Below, piece by piece: positions 50,461 through 62,806 of a stretch of 64,000 nt of DNA. The stretch spans positions 6,980,342 to 7,044,341 of the forward strand of contig CM034234.1 of assembly GCA_019916065.1 (NCBI GenBank). The letters are read 5' to 3'. How positions within the stretch are numbered: position 1 is the stretch's first letter; each line of letters starts with the position of its first letter. This DNA comes from Vitellaria paradoxa (taxonomy: Eukaryota > Streptophyta > Magnoliopsida > Ericales > Sapotaceae). The translations under genes and the position numbers were made by a program. The notes beneath the pieces were generated by a model, which saw nothing but the letters and a program-made list of their open reading frames with translations, made no database searches and was not told the origin of the DNA.

Positions 50461-51120
50461 TTGTGCCACAAAATAGGACCATGATAGAGAGTCAAGCCAA
50501 TTTTGTCACTGTTTACGCAATTCATTCGTCTTTTATTAGTAATCCAATTCAAAAATAGCTTCCTTTGTTGGCAAACAAGAGACGTCAGCCTCCGTCGTAC
50601 TGAATTCGTCTTGCTGCTCAAGATTATTTCGAATTTGGAACTCAAACCTCGGCCTACAACAAAAAAATTTTTAATTTTTTTAACATATTTTATATTCTTT
50701 GTATTTAGTAAAATTTCTATAAATTTATATATCTATATATTCTAAAAAATTTTTACAAATCCTAATAATTTTTTTATAGATCCTAAAAACTTTTTAACTA
50801 TTTAATAAATTCTGACATAAAATTATTCTGATGGAACAAAAAAAAATCATTCGGACGATTTTACTTTTCAAAAAATTAACACAAAAATTAAAAAATTTTA
50901 TTATTCAACTTTGAAAAATGTAATTAGGTGATTAAGCGTAAAAGTCAAAAAATTTTCAATCACATTTTTCGCTGATTATTATCACCCAAACGATCTCTCT
51001 TACTTTGAACATGAAAGTACAAGCATTTACACACCAAAATGTTAATTCTTATACGTCTCACAATTTGACAATCACAATATTATTTCACATACCGAAGAAG
51101 TCTACAATTCAACATATCCA

Positions 51121-51276
51121 GGGGATGTTTGATTCATTAAAATTAATCAAAATTTATCAAATTTTAACAATTTTTTTTACTTTTTTTAATCAAATTTTAA
51201 CATATATCACTTTTGCATCAAAATTTTATATTTTTACTATATTTTTTTACTAAACTTTTACCAACCAAACACTTCC
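51121..51276. mobile_element. MITE, 156 bp, GGGGTGTTTGG family
   Basis: Ends ggggatgtttgattc and ccaaccaaacacttcct with the same AT-rich core as 4736-4889, in the opposite orientation of some copies. Confidence 0.6.
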
Positions 51277-52796
51277 TAAATCGAGATCTATCAATCATAA
51301 TAACCATTGTGGTAAAAAAATAAATAAATTAAGTGTTAGAGTGATAAAAAGTGAAATAGAATGAGATAAAATGTGATTTTAAGAAATTTTTTGTATTTAG
51401 TACACACATCTCATATTATATTTTTTGGATATAACAGAAAGATTCTCGATTCGAAAGATTAGATTTCCGTTTGGACGAATTCAAAATTTTGTATCAGTCA
51501 TTGCCTCTTTGTAGATCAAACTAGATTCGAAACGGTTTCTACAATCTATTTAGACGGAAGTTGACTATGCGAATCCATCAGAATGATTTCTGGAGGCCCA
51601 TAAAAATCACAGTGGGTGTTAATCGTAGCTAAGAAGTTTGTAGCGAAAATGGTAAAACATTTTTACTATTTGACTAACTGAATTCCAATTATCGACTTTT
51701 TTTAGAAGATATTAAACTTTTTTTGAATTTTGAAAAGATAAGAATATAAAAATGTAATAGAAATTTTTAAAAATTTTTACTAAAATTTGGTGCACCAAAC
51801 ATACCCTAGATTGATTAGAAATATTGGCGACATTGTTTCCATGAAATATATCAACTTTGACCCTTTTTGTTGAATGAATAAATGGATTCATAAAGGCGTA
51901 ACTTGATTTCGATCCTTTCACACGGTAATTTGATATAAATAATAAATAAGTAAATTATTGTATAAGACTATAGTATTACAGATTTTAAGGAGAGTTTAAT
52001 ATGAGACTGCTTGGATCTTTAATTTTATCAACAAATTTATCAATCTTTTTAATTTTTTTAGCTTTTTAAAATTTCTCCAATTTTTTGAAATTTTTTTTAA
52101 CTTTTATCAACTTTCTCTAAGTTTTACAAATTTTTACTAAATTAATAATTTTTTTTAAATAACACTTGACAGCAACATGATAAAAGTTAAAAAAAAAAAA
52201 AATTCATTTTTTGTTGCATTCCAAACGGTCCTACGTTTGTAAGCAATGTTGTTTGTGAACTTAGAAGTTATTTTCAAATCCGCAAAAGTAGGTAAATTTG
52301 GGAACTAAAAAAATTAATTTTTAATAGTTAGTTAGTAGGTAAAAAAAAAGATAATTATTAAAAAATTAATTTTTTTGTGTTTAAGAAGAAAAAGAAAGTT
52401 ATTTTTTTAGTAGTTATCTTTTTTAATTCTTTGTTAATTTAATATTTTAACTTTCATAATTTATAAATTTAAAATATAAGAAAATAAATTTAATTATTTA
52501 AAAAATAATAAATTGAGTAATTAAAATCTAATTAATAGTTAGTTGGCTATTGTGAAACGCAACCTCACAATGAAACAATTTTGCAACTAGTCATTGATTG
52601 ATGTAATTTTTTGTGTGTGTGTGTTAGGTGTTGGCAACCGAGCAATATCATAGTTAAGCTCCGTACGTCTGACCTGCACGTTTGCTCGTTTTCCAACTAC
52701 AGGTGATCTCACTGCTTTAAAAATTCCTGTGTTCATACATGGCATGTTGAAACCCAAGAACCTTGAAAGAAAGTCCCCTTTCTCACCACCCCAACA

Positions 52797-52806
52797 TTAT
52801 ATATAC
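52797..52806 (+). promoter_or_regulatory. Probable TATA box of the carbonic anhydrase gene
   Basis: TTATATATAC 93-102 bp upstream of the ATG at 52899, implying a leader of about 60-70 bases. Confidence 0.45.
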
Positions 52807-52898
52807 ACACACATCCTCATATTCCATCTCCTACGTATGAAAGAATCTGTATATCTCTCTCTCAAACTTGCCATTGTTTTCTCTTTGCCTGCAAAAAC

Positions 52899-53548
52899 AT
52901 GAAGCAACGAATAAACTCCATTTTCTTTCTCGGCTCCCTTCTCTTTTTACTCCTATGCTGTCGTGAATCACCAGTTCTGGCTCAAGAAGTTGGTAATGGC
53001 CAAAACAGATAAGCATACATACAATTATATTTATATATATTCTTGTTTTTAATGTATATTTTGTTTGTTTGTTTGTTATACGGTACAGAGGATGAGAGGG
53101 AATTCGATTATGGCAAAGGAAGTGAGAAGGGTCCTCAACGATGGGGAGAGCTGAAGAAAGAATGGGCAGCGTGTAAGAACGGAGGAATGCAGTCTCCGAT
53201 AGACATGTCGAATCAGAGAGTGAAAATTATCCAGGGCGACAGAGGTTGAGAGAAATTACAAGCCTTGCAATGCAACCGTCAAGAACAGAGGGCATGATAT
53301 CTCGGTACGCCAGAGAGATTTTTTGAAATTGCCAAGGGATTTTTCATTCATTTGTTGAGAAGATGCGCACAATTAATTTCCTTTTTATCTTTTAATGATA
53401 ATACACCTGTTTTGTGTTCTAAATTTGCTTTAATTTGCAGCTTCAATGGGTATTTGGTCAAGCTGGATCAATTAAGATCAATGGCACTGAGTATTTTCTC
53501 CAGCAAGGCCACTGGCACTCCCCTTCTGAACATTCCATCAATGGCAGG

Positions 53549-53609
<61 letters not shown>

Positions 53610-54074
53610 CAGACACACACACACACACACACACACATGCACACACATGAAGAAGGCCTAACAATTAATCTTTGTTAACAGGTATGACATGGAACTACAC
53701 TTGGTTCATGTAAGCCCAGACCTCCATGGGAAGAACAAGATTGCAGTCACAGGGGTCCTCTACAAGATTGGTCAACCAGATAAATTTCTCTCTCAGGTAT
53801 ATATTAATATAAAACCTCCCAGTTAACCATCCTGATCTGTAATAATATACCCGTTATAAATTAGTCAAAATTTGGTACTCCAAACTCTGAAATTTTTGTG
53901 AGCTCGTCTTTGAGTCAACATGGCATTTGCTGATTTACCCAACCTTATTTACTTCTCGACCCAAACAAATTTTCTTTTTCCTTAATTACCAAAAAAAAAA
54001 ATTTCTTTTCCTTCTTAATTTTCTAAACTAATAACTCAGTGTAAGAGATTTTTTTTCCCATAATAGATGTGATA

Positions 54075-54113
<39 letters not shown>

Positions 54114-54741
54114 TTTTTATACAACGACTGTAATTTAATTTTGATTTTTCTTTCAGTTGATGAGAAACATATCGTCTATGACTGATGAGATGGGAGAAAG
54201 AAATATGGGGATAATTGATCCAAGCGACATTAAACTGGGTGGTAAAAAATACTACAGGTACATGGGATCACTCACTGTTCCTCCTTGCACTGAGGGTGTT
54301 ATTTGGATCATCGACAAGAAGGTGTTGCTCGCTTCTCATGTAAAACTTTCATTAATTAGCTCCCTACCCCATTACTTTCATTTATTTATTTTTTTACTCA
54401 CTCTCACATCCAAAATTAACATCTTTTCGAAACTAAATTTTCAGGTGAGGACTGTGTCGAAGGACCAAGTTAAGCTACTACGGGAGGCTGTTCATGATGT
54501 AAGTAACTGCACTTTAATTTGCACTTAACCAGTTATTTGATTATTGAGTTAATTAACAATCTATATATATATATATATAAAAGTGTAATATATGTCGAGC
54601 ATTAATTGATTTTATATTTCATATATAATGCAGTATGCAGAGAGAAACGCTAGACCACTACAACCACTCAATAGCAGAGATCCACCTCTATGGCCAGTAA
54701 TTTCAACCCGATCGAAAGCATTCCTTGTGAATAATTCATGA
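52899..54741 (+). CDS. Alpha-type carbonic anhydrase, secreted
   Basis: Seven exons: 52899-52992, 53089-53304, 53441-53550, 53682-53796, 54157-54321, 54445-54498, 54634-54741; about 287 residues. Interconverts CO2 and bicarbonate with a catalytic zinc. Exon 1 is a signal peptide ([19 protein letters not shown]). Exon 2 has [15 protein letters not shown] and QSPIDM. The zinc histidines are HWH in exon 3 ([11 protein letters not shown]) and the third in exon 4 (ELHLVHV); exon 5 has [13 protein letters not shown] with the active-site Thr and the second disulfide Cys. Closest by memory to the plant ACA4/ACA7 type. Exon 2 is net one base out of frame: TGA at 53247, in the stretch between QRVKII and NYKPCNAT, where one extra or two missing bases would explain the shift. 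Downstream exons are intact, so this looks like a base-call error or a recent null allele. Confidence 0.93.
53551..53637. repeat. Compound microsatellite (CT)n(TA)n(CA)n at a splice donor
   Basis: (CT) runs from 53552 to 53594, (TA) to about 53609 and (AC) from about 53613 to 53636. The GT donor of carbonic anhydrase exon 3 is bases 53551-53552, so the microsatellite begins in the 5' splice site itself. Confidence 0.9.
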
Positions 54742-57700
54742 AGAGACATGAAGTCTTGGTCGTGAAATATTCCTAACACCATTATTTTTCGCATTTTAAT
54801 TTTGTAATTTATGGGTGCTTGAAGGAATATACAGGCAAATATTGAGATAGGAAGATTTAGAGTACCGGTAGTTTTTCATTTTTTTCAAGGCTAGCTATAC
54901 ATGATGTATCAGTTTATAATAATAAATATCAGCTATGTAATTTCTTATGTCAACACTTGGTGCATTATTCCATCATGTTTTAGCTCAAAAATTTTCATAT
55001 ATGGGATTTGATAAATGTCAATAAATTAAAATCACTATTTCATTATTTTTTTATTTATTTTTTTTTCAAGAGGAAGGAGATCATCAGAATATTAGGAATT
55101 AATGATGGGATAATAAAAAATGATAATCACTGTAACTTGGTTTTGAGAAAAGAAATAATGGTGAACAATGAATAGGTGGGGGATGATTATTCTACTTAAG
55201 GCTATTTAAAGTAAAAAAAAAAAATTTAAAATGGTAAAAAACTAAAAAATTTTAAAAATTATTTACTCACTAATTACAAACCTATAACTTATCTCATTTT
55301 ATCTTATTTTATTTTACTTTTTGTCACTTAATTTATAAATTAATTTTTTACTATTTATCCTATATAATTTATTTTTTTACAATCTACAACTAAAAAAGTA
55401 AAAAATTCCGTCAATAATCCATCAAAAAATAAAATATTTGTTATCTAATTATATTTCACATCACTTGTATATTCTAATTAAAACTTTTATAATTTATAAC
55501 TAATATCTAAATAATATAATTATATCTCTTTTTAATATATATTATATAGCCGACTTGGGTAAGTTCCGCACCAGCCGGGCGTCCACCCTAGCAAGAACTA
55601 AGTGTAAATCATTCCAATTTTTCTGTAAGAGTATAATTTTGATCAGGTCACTATCCAACAAAACAATCCCCAAATTTATATTTAGATCTTTTTCTTGTCT
55701 TTTCAATTCTTTTCTTGATGGGTAATCAAATCACCGAATATCTTTCGAAAAATCCAACCAGCTTGATTGGGATACCAGCTCAACTTGTTTTGTCTCGTTG
55801 GAACAAAGACTTCTGATCAAGACTTCTTTCGTGACACGTCAACAGAAAAATGAATTATCTCTGTAGCTGTTGCCAATAATAATAATACAATCCCCAGACG
55901 GAGTACTCAACAACCTGCCCGTTAGGTTAGGCTCCATTAGTTGGTGGTTCGGTACATACAATTTGTTCCCCGCACCAGCTAGAAGGAAAGTTTACCAATC
56001 CTATTTGGTAACAGGTGGGGATGGCCATGTCAGTCAATCCATCTAAATTCAATTTATATTCGAGTCGAATGGATATAGGGTTTGGATTTTTTTTTGAAAA
56101 TATGATGAATTTAAGGTTTTAAGAAAAAAATTTGAATATCAAATCGAATATAGAGATGGAACTACCTTTGTCCTGATCCATTTTGAATTCGATATTCGAC
56201 CCAAATTTGCCCTTGATTTTGCCTTAGTCTGCCTTGAAAAATAATCGAACAGACCTAAATAGCCCCAAAACTTTGGAACTTCGGATGGATGCTTTTTTGA
56301 GGTTTAAAAAATTAGGTTTAATAATTATATATGGATTATCTTATTTTGTATTTGTCACTTTGAAATGGGATAATGTTGGTACTTTGAAATTATGTATCTT
56401 TATTATGTATCAATTTGTGAAATCGTACTTTGGTGAAATGTTAGTTTTAGAGATGTTTATGTATTATTTGGTGAATTATTATTGTGATGATATTTATGTA
56501 TTATTTTGTTTTGTAGGTAAGTAATAAGTTACATATGCAATGTATCAAGTTATGGGTGGATTTAAAGGCGAACGGATAGTTCAGATTTTTGAATATTTGC
56601 ACATATATCTGTTTTCTGTTTAGAATAGGGATGGAAGTTCAAAAAAAATATCCGTTCGAAATTCGAGGTGAATTTGGAGGCCGATGAAAGATTTGGAGTT
56701 CAGATTCAGATATTACTAATTCGCCTCCGATTTGCTCCGTATCATCTCTAATAATACAATTTATGTATATGTATTTTTTAAAAATATAAATGAGTTAACA
56801 TTTCACGAGACTAACAACGTAAAAATAATGAAAGATTGTGAATAAAGATGTCAATGGGGTAGATATAGAAAGGAAATCATATTATTTGTTCTCATTCCCG
56901 TTTAGTAATATTGTTGCTCGTCCCCATTTCCGTTTGAAGAATAAAAATCTCCTCTATACCTATCCCAGCTACATAAAGAATTTTCCATCACTATCTCATT
57001 TACCCCTGCTACGTAAAAAATTCCCCGTCATTATCTCCATTTACCTGCTTGCCCACTAGACATAATTATCCCTTTTTTTATGATAAAAGAAACAATAATG
57101 AAGATATTACTTAACTGCTCCCAAGTTCATCTCAATTGCTTCGAATTTAATCAAAAAAATCCCAGCAATGCTGTGCTGTCAGTCCATCAAAACCAACTAC
57201 CCAGTGCGAGTTCCATTGATTTTTCCATGTAGCAGCTGGAATCATTCGTTTCCACTAAATTAAAATATCAAACTCTAATGGAGTTTTTGATATATATATA
57301 TATATATATTAAAATAAAAATAAATAAATTTATATTTAAACGAATACAGAGCGATATTGAGAATACAAGCGACGTCGAGACTATTCTACCCATCCCACTC
57401 CACATTCGGATAATAATTCAAACCTCCATATCTGTCTTCATCCTTACCTCCGCTATTAGTAATCTCCATTCCCTCTCGAACAAGAATGGGTAAAATAGGT
57501 ATCCGATACTACAAATAATTTTAACATACCTAATTGTGAACTTAAAGGCTAAAAATTACTGTCATAACATTTATCTTATTAAACGCATCCTAAGATCCTA
57601 TACGAGATCCCAAGATCCTATACGAGATTGTCACTATAAAAATTGATACAACTATAATACCATCATCGATATAACATGCATGTTACGACAAATTAATAAA

Positions 57701-58234
57701 ATTAAAAAATATTTGTACATATTAAAATACTAATTACAAGATAACCCATTCTTTTGAAGCAAAAAAAATTAAATTTTTAAATTTTAAATATAAGATTCTG
57801 TTGGTTAGAACTTAAAATGCACATACACTTCAATTTCATTGAATTGTTACACCAAATTGTAACATGATATCCTTTGCATTAATATTCCCCTTTTTAAGTC
57901 TATCACTGTTGCCCCTCCCTCCTTTTTACTTGAATTATGCTGCGGGGATAGGAATTTTGCTAAAGACAACATTGATACAATTCAAAAATCACCAAGAGAT
58001 TACATTTGTACAGCAGGGAAAAAGAAACATCCAATGTTATGCTATTGCATGGTAAAATGTATAGTATTTCTCAGAAATTAAAAGACAGCTAGCAATCAAG
58101 TATCAACTAGTAAAATAGATCAGCCTGGGATCAAGCCGATACTTCAAACAAGCGAAACTAAAGACTGAATCAGTACAAATAATCTAGAACAATCTGCCAG
58201 CCCTACTCTCAATGTGGTTCAACTGGAACCGACT
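54742..58234. other. Intergenic DNA with degraded transposon pieces
   Basis: 3' UTR of the carbonic anhydrase probably to about 54980. A MITE-like block is seen at about 55213-55330, and two stretches with hAT-like ends start at about 56021 (ggggatggccatgtcag) and 56846 (aaagatgtcaatggggtag, resembling the 148-862 element) but without convincing partners. No gene. Confidence 0.45.
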
Positions 58235-61024
58235 TTAATTAGTAAGGCTTCTCCTAAAACAACCACAGGAACAGAAATTATTCCCCGCCACCCCCACCGG
58301 CGCCTTAGTTTCGAAAGAAAATAATCTCACCATCTCTTCGATCCCAGATGAGCAAGAAGCAGGGCCTCCTCGTGTCTGCTTCGTGTTGTAAGATTTGCAT
58401 TTCAGACACTTATGCGCCACTATGTGGAAATTTACCTCTGATGTCTCCCCACAGTCATTGCAGAGGATCCAGACCTAAAATCAAATTGAGAAACACCAAT
58501 TTCTTCATATGGGTTCTGAATCAAATGATGACAATGTGTCACGCAGAGACAGGACCGTAGCCAAAATATGATACATCCTTACCATCTTATTTTGATACAT
58601 TTGAGGCATGGGCGTCGAAGCAAACCTAAACGAATTCAGGTTATCAAACAGATCAGTCAGGACGAAGGGGTTGCAAATTAACATTCAAGGTGATTTTTAA
58701 GTATATTTGCAGGGTATATCATCGTCATACCTCCAGATCAAGCCTTTGCCACACCCGAGACATGTCACAATATGATTTCGAACAAACAGGGCATGAGTAC
58801 CTGGCAAAGTTTTGAGTTGATATGAAATGGCATTTTCGAAAGAATTGGTTCATTTCAATGAACCATAATAATACACCCGCGCCGCTCTCTCATTTTACCT
58901 TACTGCAAATGCTGTTCCATCTCTTTACGCCATTGCAAGTGTATAGTGTGGCCACAGGGTAAGACCGTGATGTCTTTTGTTGTGTCAAAGAGATACTGCA
59001 ATAAAGAAATGGAAAACAAGTTAAGCATAAATCGAGTGTGTCTGCAAATCTTTCCTTGCCTGTGCTAAGTTGTTTAATTTTTACCTCGAAGCAAACAGGG
59101 CAGTTATGGTGCATTGCTCCTTCCACGCAGATATGTGAAATCCTTCATCAACATTGAATAGCAACAGCCTGAAATAGAAACCACACCCAAGATCATCTCA
59201 GTTCCTGAACATATCTTCCTAGTTTTTCCGACACAAAGACAGAAGCTATGAGAACGTCGCAGAAAAGAAAAACGGTACTCGACTTCCATTCACAAATGCT
59301 CACCGCATTTACTGCAATGAAAGAAGTTCTCTTTGCCTCCAGTTCTGAGATTAGAGAATTGCAAAAAAAAAAATAATTAGATCAAATGGAAGACGCAGAG
59401 AGAGACTAGGAGTAAGGATGAGAATGCTTTAATATGGGTTAGGCCAAATAAATAAATAAACCAATAAAAGGGGGGGGTGGAGAGAATGAGAAAAGTGTTT
59501 GAACTCAATATATGGCAAGGAACTAGCATTGGGGCTTAGATAACTGAGAAGTATTAGAGTAGGATTGACCAACTGCACCACACCAAAAAAACCACACACA
59601 AAAAAAATGAACCTGTGTGCAAAAAAATATTTTGTTGAATTTGGGAGAGGTGAGGGGGAGTACTAAAAGAAGACACGAGGAGTTAATCAGGATTATTTTT
59701 CCCTTAACAAAGCTGAATGCAATAAAAAGAAAGTAAAATCATTTTAGCAAGAAATATTTGGAGACGTATGAGAAGATGTTGCTGAGTAAAAGAACTGTAG
59801 GAACTGTAGCAGCATTAAGACAGAAAAAATTGAACAACATGGAAAGGATTTTTAACCTGCAGATTCCACATTCATCACAGTGGTACTGATTCTTCGAAAC
59901 CTAGAAATAAAGACCGCGTTGTCGTTGTTGAAGCAGCAAGTTTATAATAAACAGGCTCGAATTTTTGACAATGAATTCTAGAAAAGAAGCTTACATCATC
60001 ATCGAAAAATTTGCACTTTGAGCAATAATACTTCCCCATGCAGACACCACAATGGATGCAGTTCTGTTGAACCTGAAAAGGACAAAAAAGATTAAACTTT
60101 ATCTTGGCTTGAAGATAAATATGGCACATTTACAGTCTGTTCCGACACACACACACACACACACCACAAACACAAACACAACACAAAAAAAAAAAAAAAA
60201 AAAAAACTTTTGAGGAGGATTACCTCTTGTTCTGTGTGACACAATGAGCAGTCACCTACAATACAAATACAGACAATAGATGGTATTAGAGCATGATAAT
60301 TACATGTTATAATTATCATAGACAGGTAGATGGAGTATCTATCTATAACAAATTTAAAAAAGAAACCCAGATTTTAGAATTATGTACAAAGAGATATGAG
60401 TTCTCTCAAAAGAAACAAAGACGCTAATTGCTAAACCTTATCCATAGGTGTTCGCATTATGCGATTCTGTTTCGTGTATCAAAACAAACTTTTAGAGGCA
60501 AAATGTGATATCACACAAAAAAACAAAAAAAAAAATCCGAACTGAAAATAGAAGTCACATCTTTTTCCACTCGAAACGGCATCACGAATAGGTAAAAATA
60601 ATAAAATCCAGATATGGGATAGAATAAATTGTAAGAAAACAAGAGAGTGCAACACACTGACCGTTCTTATTTCATGCCGAGGAATGGTCATAGCCGATGC
60701 ATGAGATCAACTTCCAGTGAATTCTGATAAAATAGATCAATGAATAATACATTATTATTATATTATTATTATTATTATTATTATTATAAACAAGCTTACA
60801 GCAGCAGCAGAAATGTCACTTGAAAGGATTTTTTAATTTAAAAAAAAAAAAAACAGAAGAAAAGACCTTGGATTCGTTATGACAGTGCCTGCAGTCAAAT
60901 GTTTCACCACAACAAGGTGCTCTGATCTTGCATCTCCTTCTGTAGTGCGAGCACCTGAAAATTATACACATGTACATAGAGGTCAATTTAATCTCCCAAA
61001 TAAAAGAAAGAAGAAAAAAAAAAT

Positions 61025-61060
<36 letters not shown>

Positions 61061-61190
61061 CAAGAAGATTGATTAGAAATTGTAGAAATTTAAAAGATTA
61101 CCCAAATTTTTCCAGTCCCATCTCCGTCGGAGACTCATCTCTCGACCCACAAGAGGTGCCGCTTATCTGGAGCTCCGATCCACTCTCCAT
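58235..61190 (-). CDS. RZPF34: CHY zinc-finger / RING E3 ubiquitin ligase
   Basis: Twelve minus-strand exons: 61190-61102, 60954-60867, 60723-60662, 60255-60224, 60072-59995, 59900-59857, 59344-59304, 59168-59085, 58995-58904, 58801-58731, 58625-58583, 58474-58235. Order of domains: CHY zinc finger ([23 protein letters not shown]), CTCHY zinc finger ([22 protein letters not shown], exons 5-7), RING ([27 protein letters not shown]; exons 8-10), zinc ribbon ([19 protein letters not shown]; exon 12). It most resembles RZPF34/CHYR1, a stress- and ABA-linked E3 ligase, more than MIEL1. All 22 splice junctions fit, but several exons carry one-base indels: exon 3 (near 60690), exon 4 (32 bases, expected 33; near 60251), exon 8 (extra T near 59136), a compensated pair in exon 9 that replaces a RING Cys, exon 10 (extra T near 58738) and exon 11 (43 bases, expected 42). 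Assembly error or a young pseudogene. Confidence 0.9.
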
Positions 61191-62660
61191 TTCTCTGTGT
61201 ATGTCAAAATCTGCGTGCAACCCACATCATAGAAACCCAAATTAAAACCAGATACACATAAACAATCTCTTTGTGAATCATTTATAATAGCAACTTTCAG
61301 AGGGAAAAACTAATAAATCGAAACATTATTATGAAGAGAGAGAGAGAGAGAGCTCAACCCCAAGAAACTGATGGATAACAAGATTGTCACGGAGAGCTAA
61401 TGGAAGGTGGGAGAGGAAAAACTCAGGCTATACAGAAAACAGAGCCCCGTGAACCGGGGGGTTTGAAGGAGACGGCGACAAGCCCTTCATTGTTAAAAAA
61501 AATATTGTTCGTTAATAATGCGAAGTTTTGTGAAAATAACACATCAACCCCCAGTTCCGCAACTGTTTAATTAACTCGGATCACATTCACCCCCTCTCTT
61601 CTGCACATGATGACGAGGCGACACGCCAGCGTTTCTTGGCCGATCATTTAATCATAACAGCATATATGTATAAATATAATACAGATATATAAATTATATA
61701 TATATATCATTGGCTTTTTTGTACTTGCAAGAGGGGTTGACGGTGGGAGCGAGGAAAAGGAGAAAGCTTGGAAGACGGCGTCGTCTGATTCGCCTTTTCC
61801 CTTCCTTATATCAGAGGAAATGCTAATGCGGACAAGCCGAAGAAGCGCTGTTTTTTTTTTTTTTTTTTTTTTATTTATAACTTACCAGCACAAAAGAGAA
61901 AGGAATGGCAAAAAGCGATTTTCGGGACACGAACCGCTACTTTTCTTTAAACAGAGAACCTCAGATATTTTTATTTTCTTCTCCGATTGGTGGTGCCGCG
62001 GTGCCGCTCAGTCAAGGCCCTCCACCGCGGCCTTCACTGTACACAGATGTATATATATATATGGCGTGGGGGTATTTTGGGAAACGGAAAGGTTGGTGGT
62101 TGGACCATTGTCCTTGGACGGCTGGGCATTTGTTTTTTTAACGATTAGCGTTTTTGTTTGATTTGTTAATAAATAATAAAAAATTTTAAAAATTTCTGTT
62201 AATTTTATATCATATCAACTTTTTTTTCTTTCACTGTACGCATTACGAACGTTTAATTTATTTTAATTTATCTCATTTTTTCACTCTAAATAAACTCATA
62301 AAAATACAAAAATCTATAAATTTCTATAAATATAAATTACAAAATTATAAAATTTAAACTATTTACGCATTATATAAAATAATAGATAATAATTTTTATA
62401 ATTTTATATAATTTTTTTCTACTCTGAACATACTCTAAATTGATGCATACGTGGGATGGGGGCTGCGTGAAGACTCGTCGTGGGTCCCACCACGTGATAA
62501 TTTACTATTCCTGACTCCACCGAAAGTTGTCGATGGCGGTATATCGGACTTCGGGTCATTTCACTGCCTACGCAAATAATAAAAAAATATAAAATACTAA
62601 TAAGAGGTGCCTGAATTTTCAAATAAACATTAAAAAAAATTAAATTTTATTAATTTTCTT
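61191..62660. other. RING-gene upstream region and intergenic DNA
   Basis: Contains the presumed leader and promoter of the minus-strand RING gene ((GA)n tract at 61333-61352, GC-richer stretch 61400-61630). The frame at 61820-62161 on + is low-complexity and unsupported. A MITE-like block lies at about 62170-62300. Confidence 0.45.
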
Positions 62661-62806
62661 GGATAGCGTTTCGTTGGTCAAATTTAATAAAAATTCATTA
62701 AATTCTTATATTTTTTTAATTAAATTTATTACATATTATTTTATATCAAATTTTAATAATTTTATTATATTTTTTTAACTAAATTTTTACTAATCAAACA
62801 CTCTCT
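62661..62806. mobile_element. MITE, about 146 bp, GGGGTGTTTGG family
   Basis: Ends ggatagcgtttcgttgg and ctaatcaaacactctct, AT-rich core as at 4736-4889. Confidence 0.5.

Larger units (their letters stand above)
44400..52790. other. 8.4-kb gene-free, MITE-rich intergenic region
   Basis: No coding region supported on either strand. Contains several MITEs (separate entries), AT microsatellites (about 45890, 46075-46100, 46820) and C-run at 49360-49374. Frames present are short and AT-driven. Confidence 0.55.

Noticed and set aside
56021..57515. Two further complete hAT-type elements
   Set aside because: Left-end-like motifs are present but I could not find matching right ends or target duplications.
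61820..62161. Plus-strand 113-codon ORF with Phe run
   Set aside because: Start lies before a T-homopolymer; low complexity and no domain.
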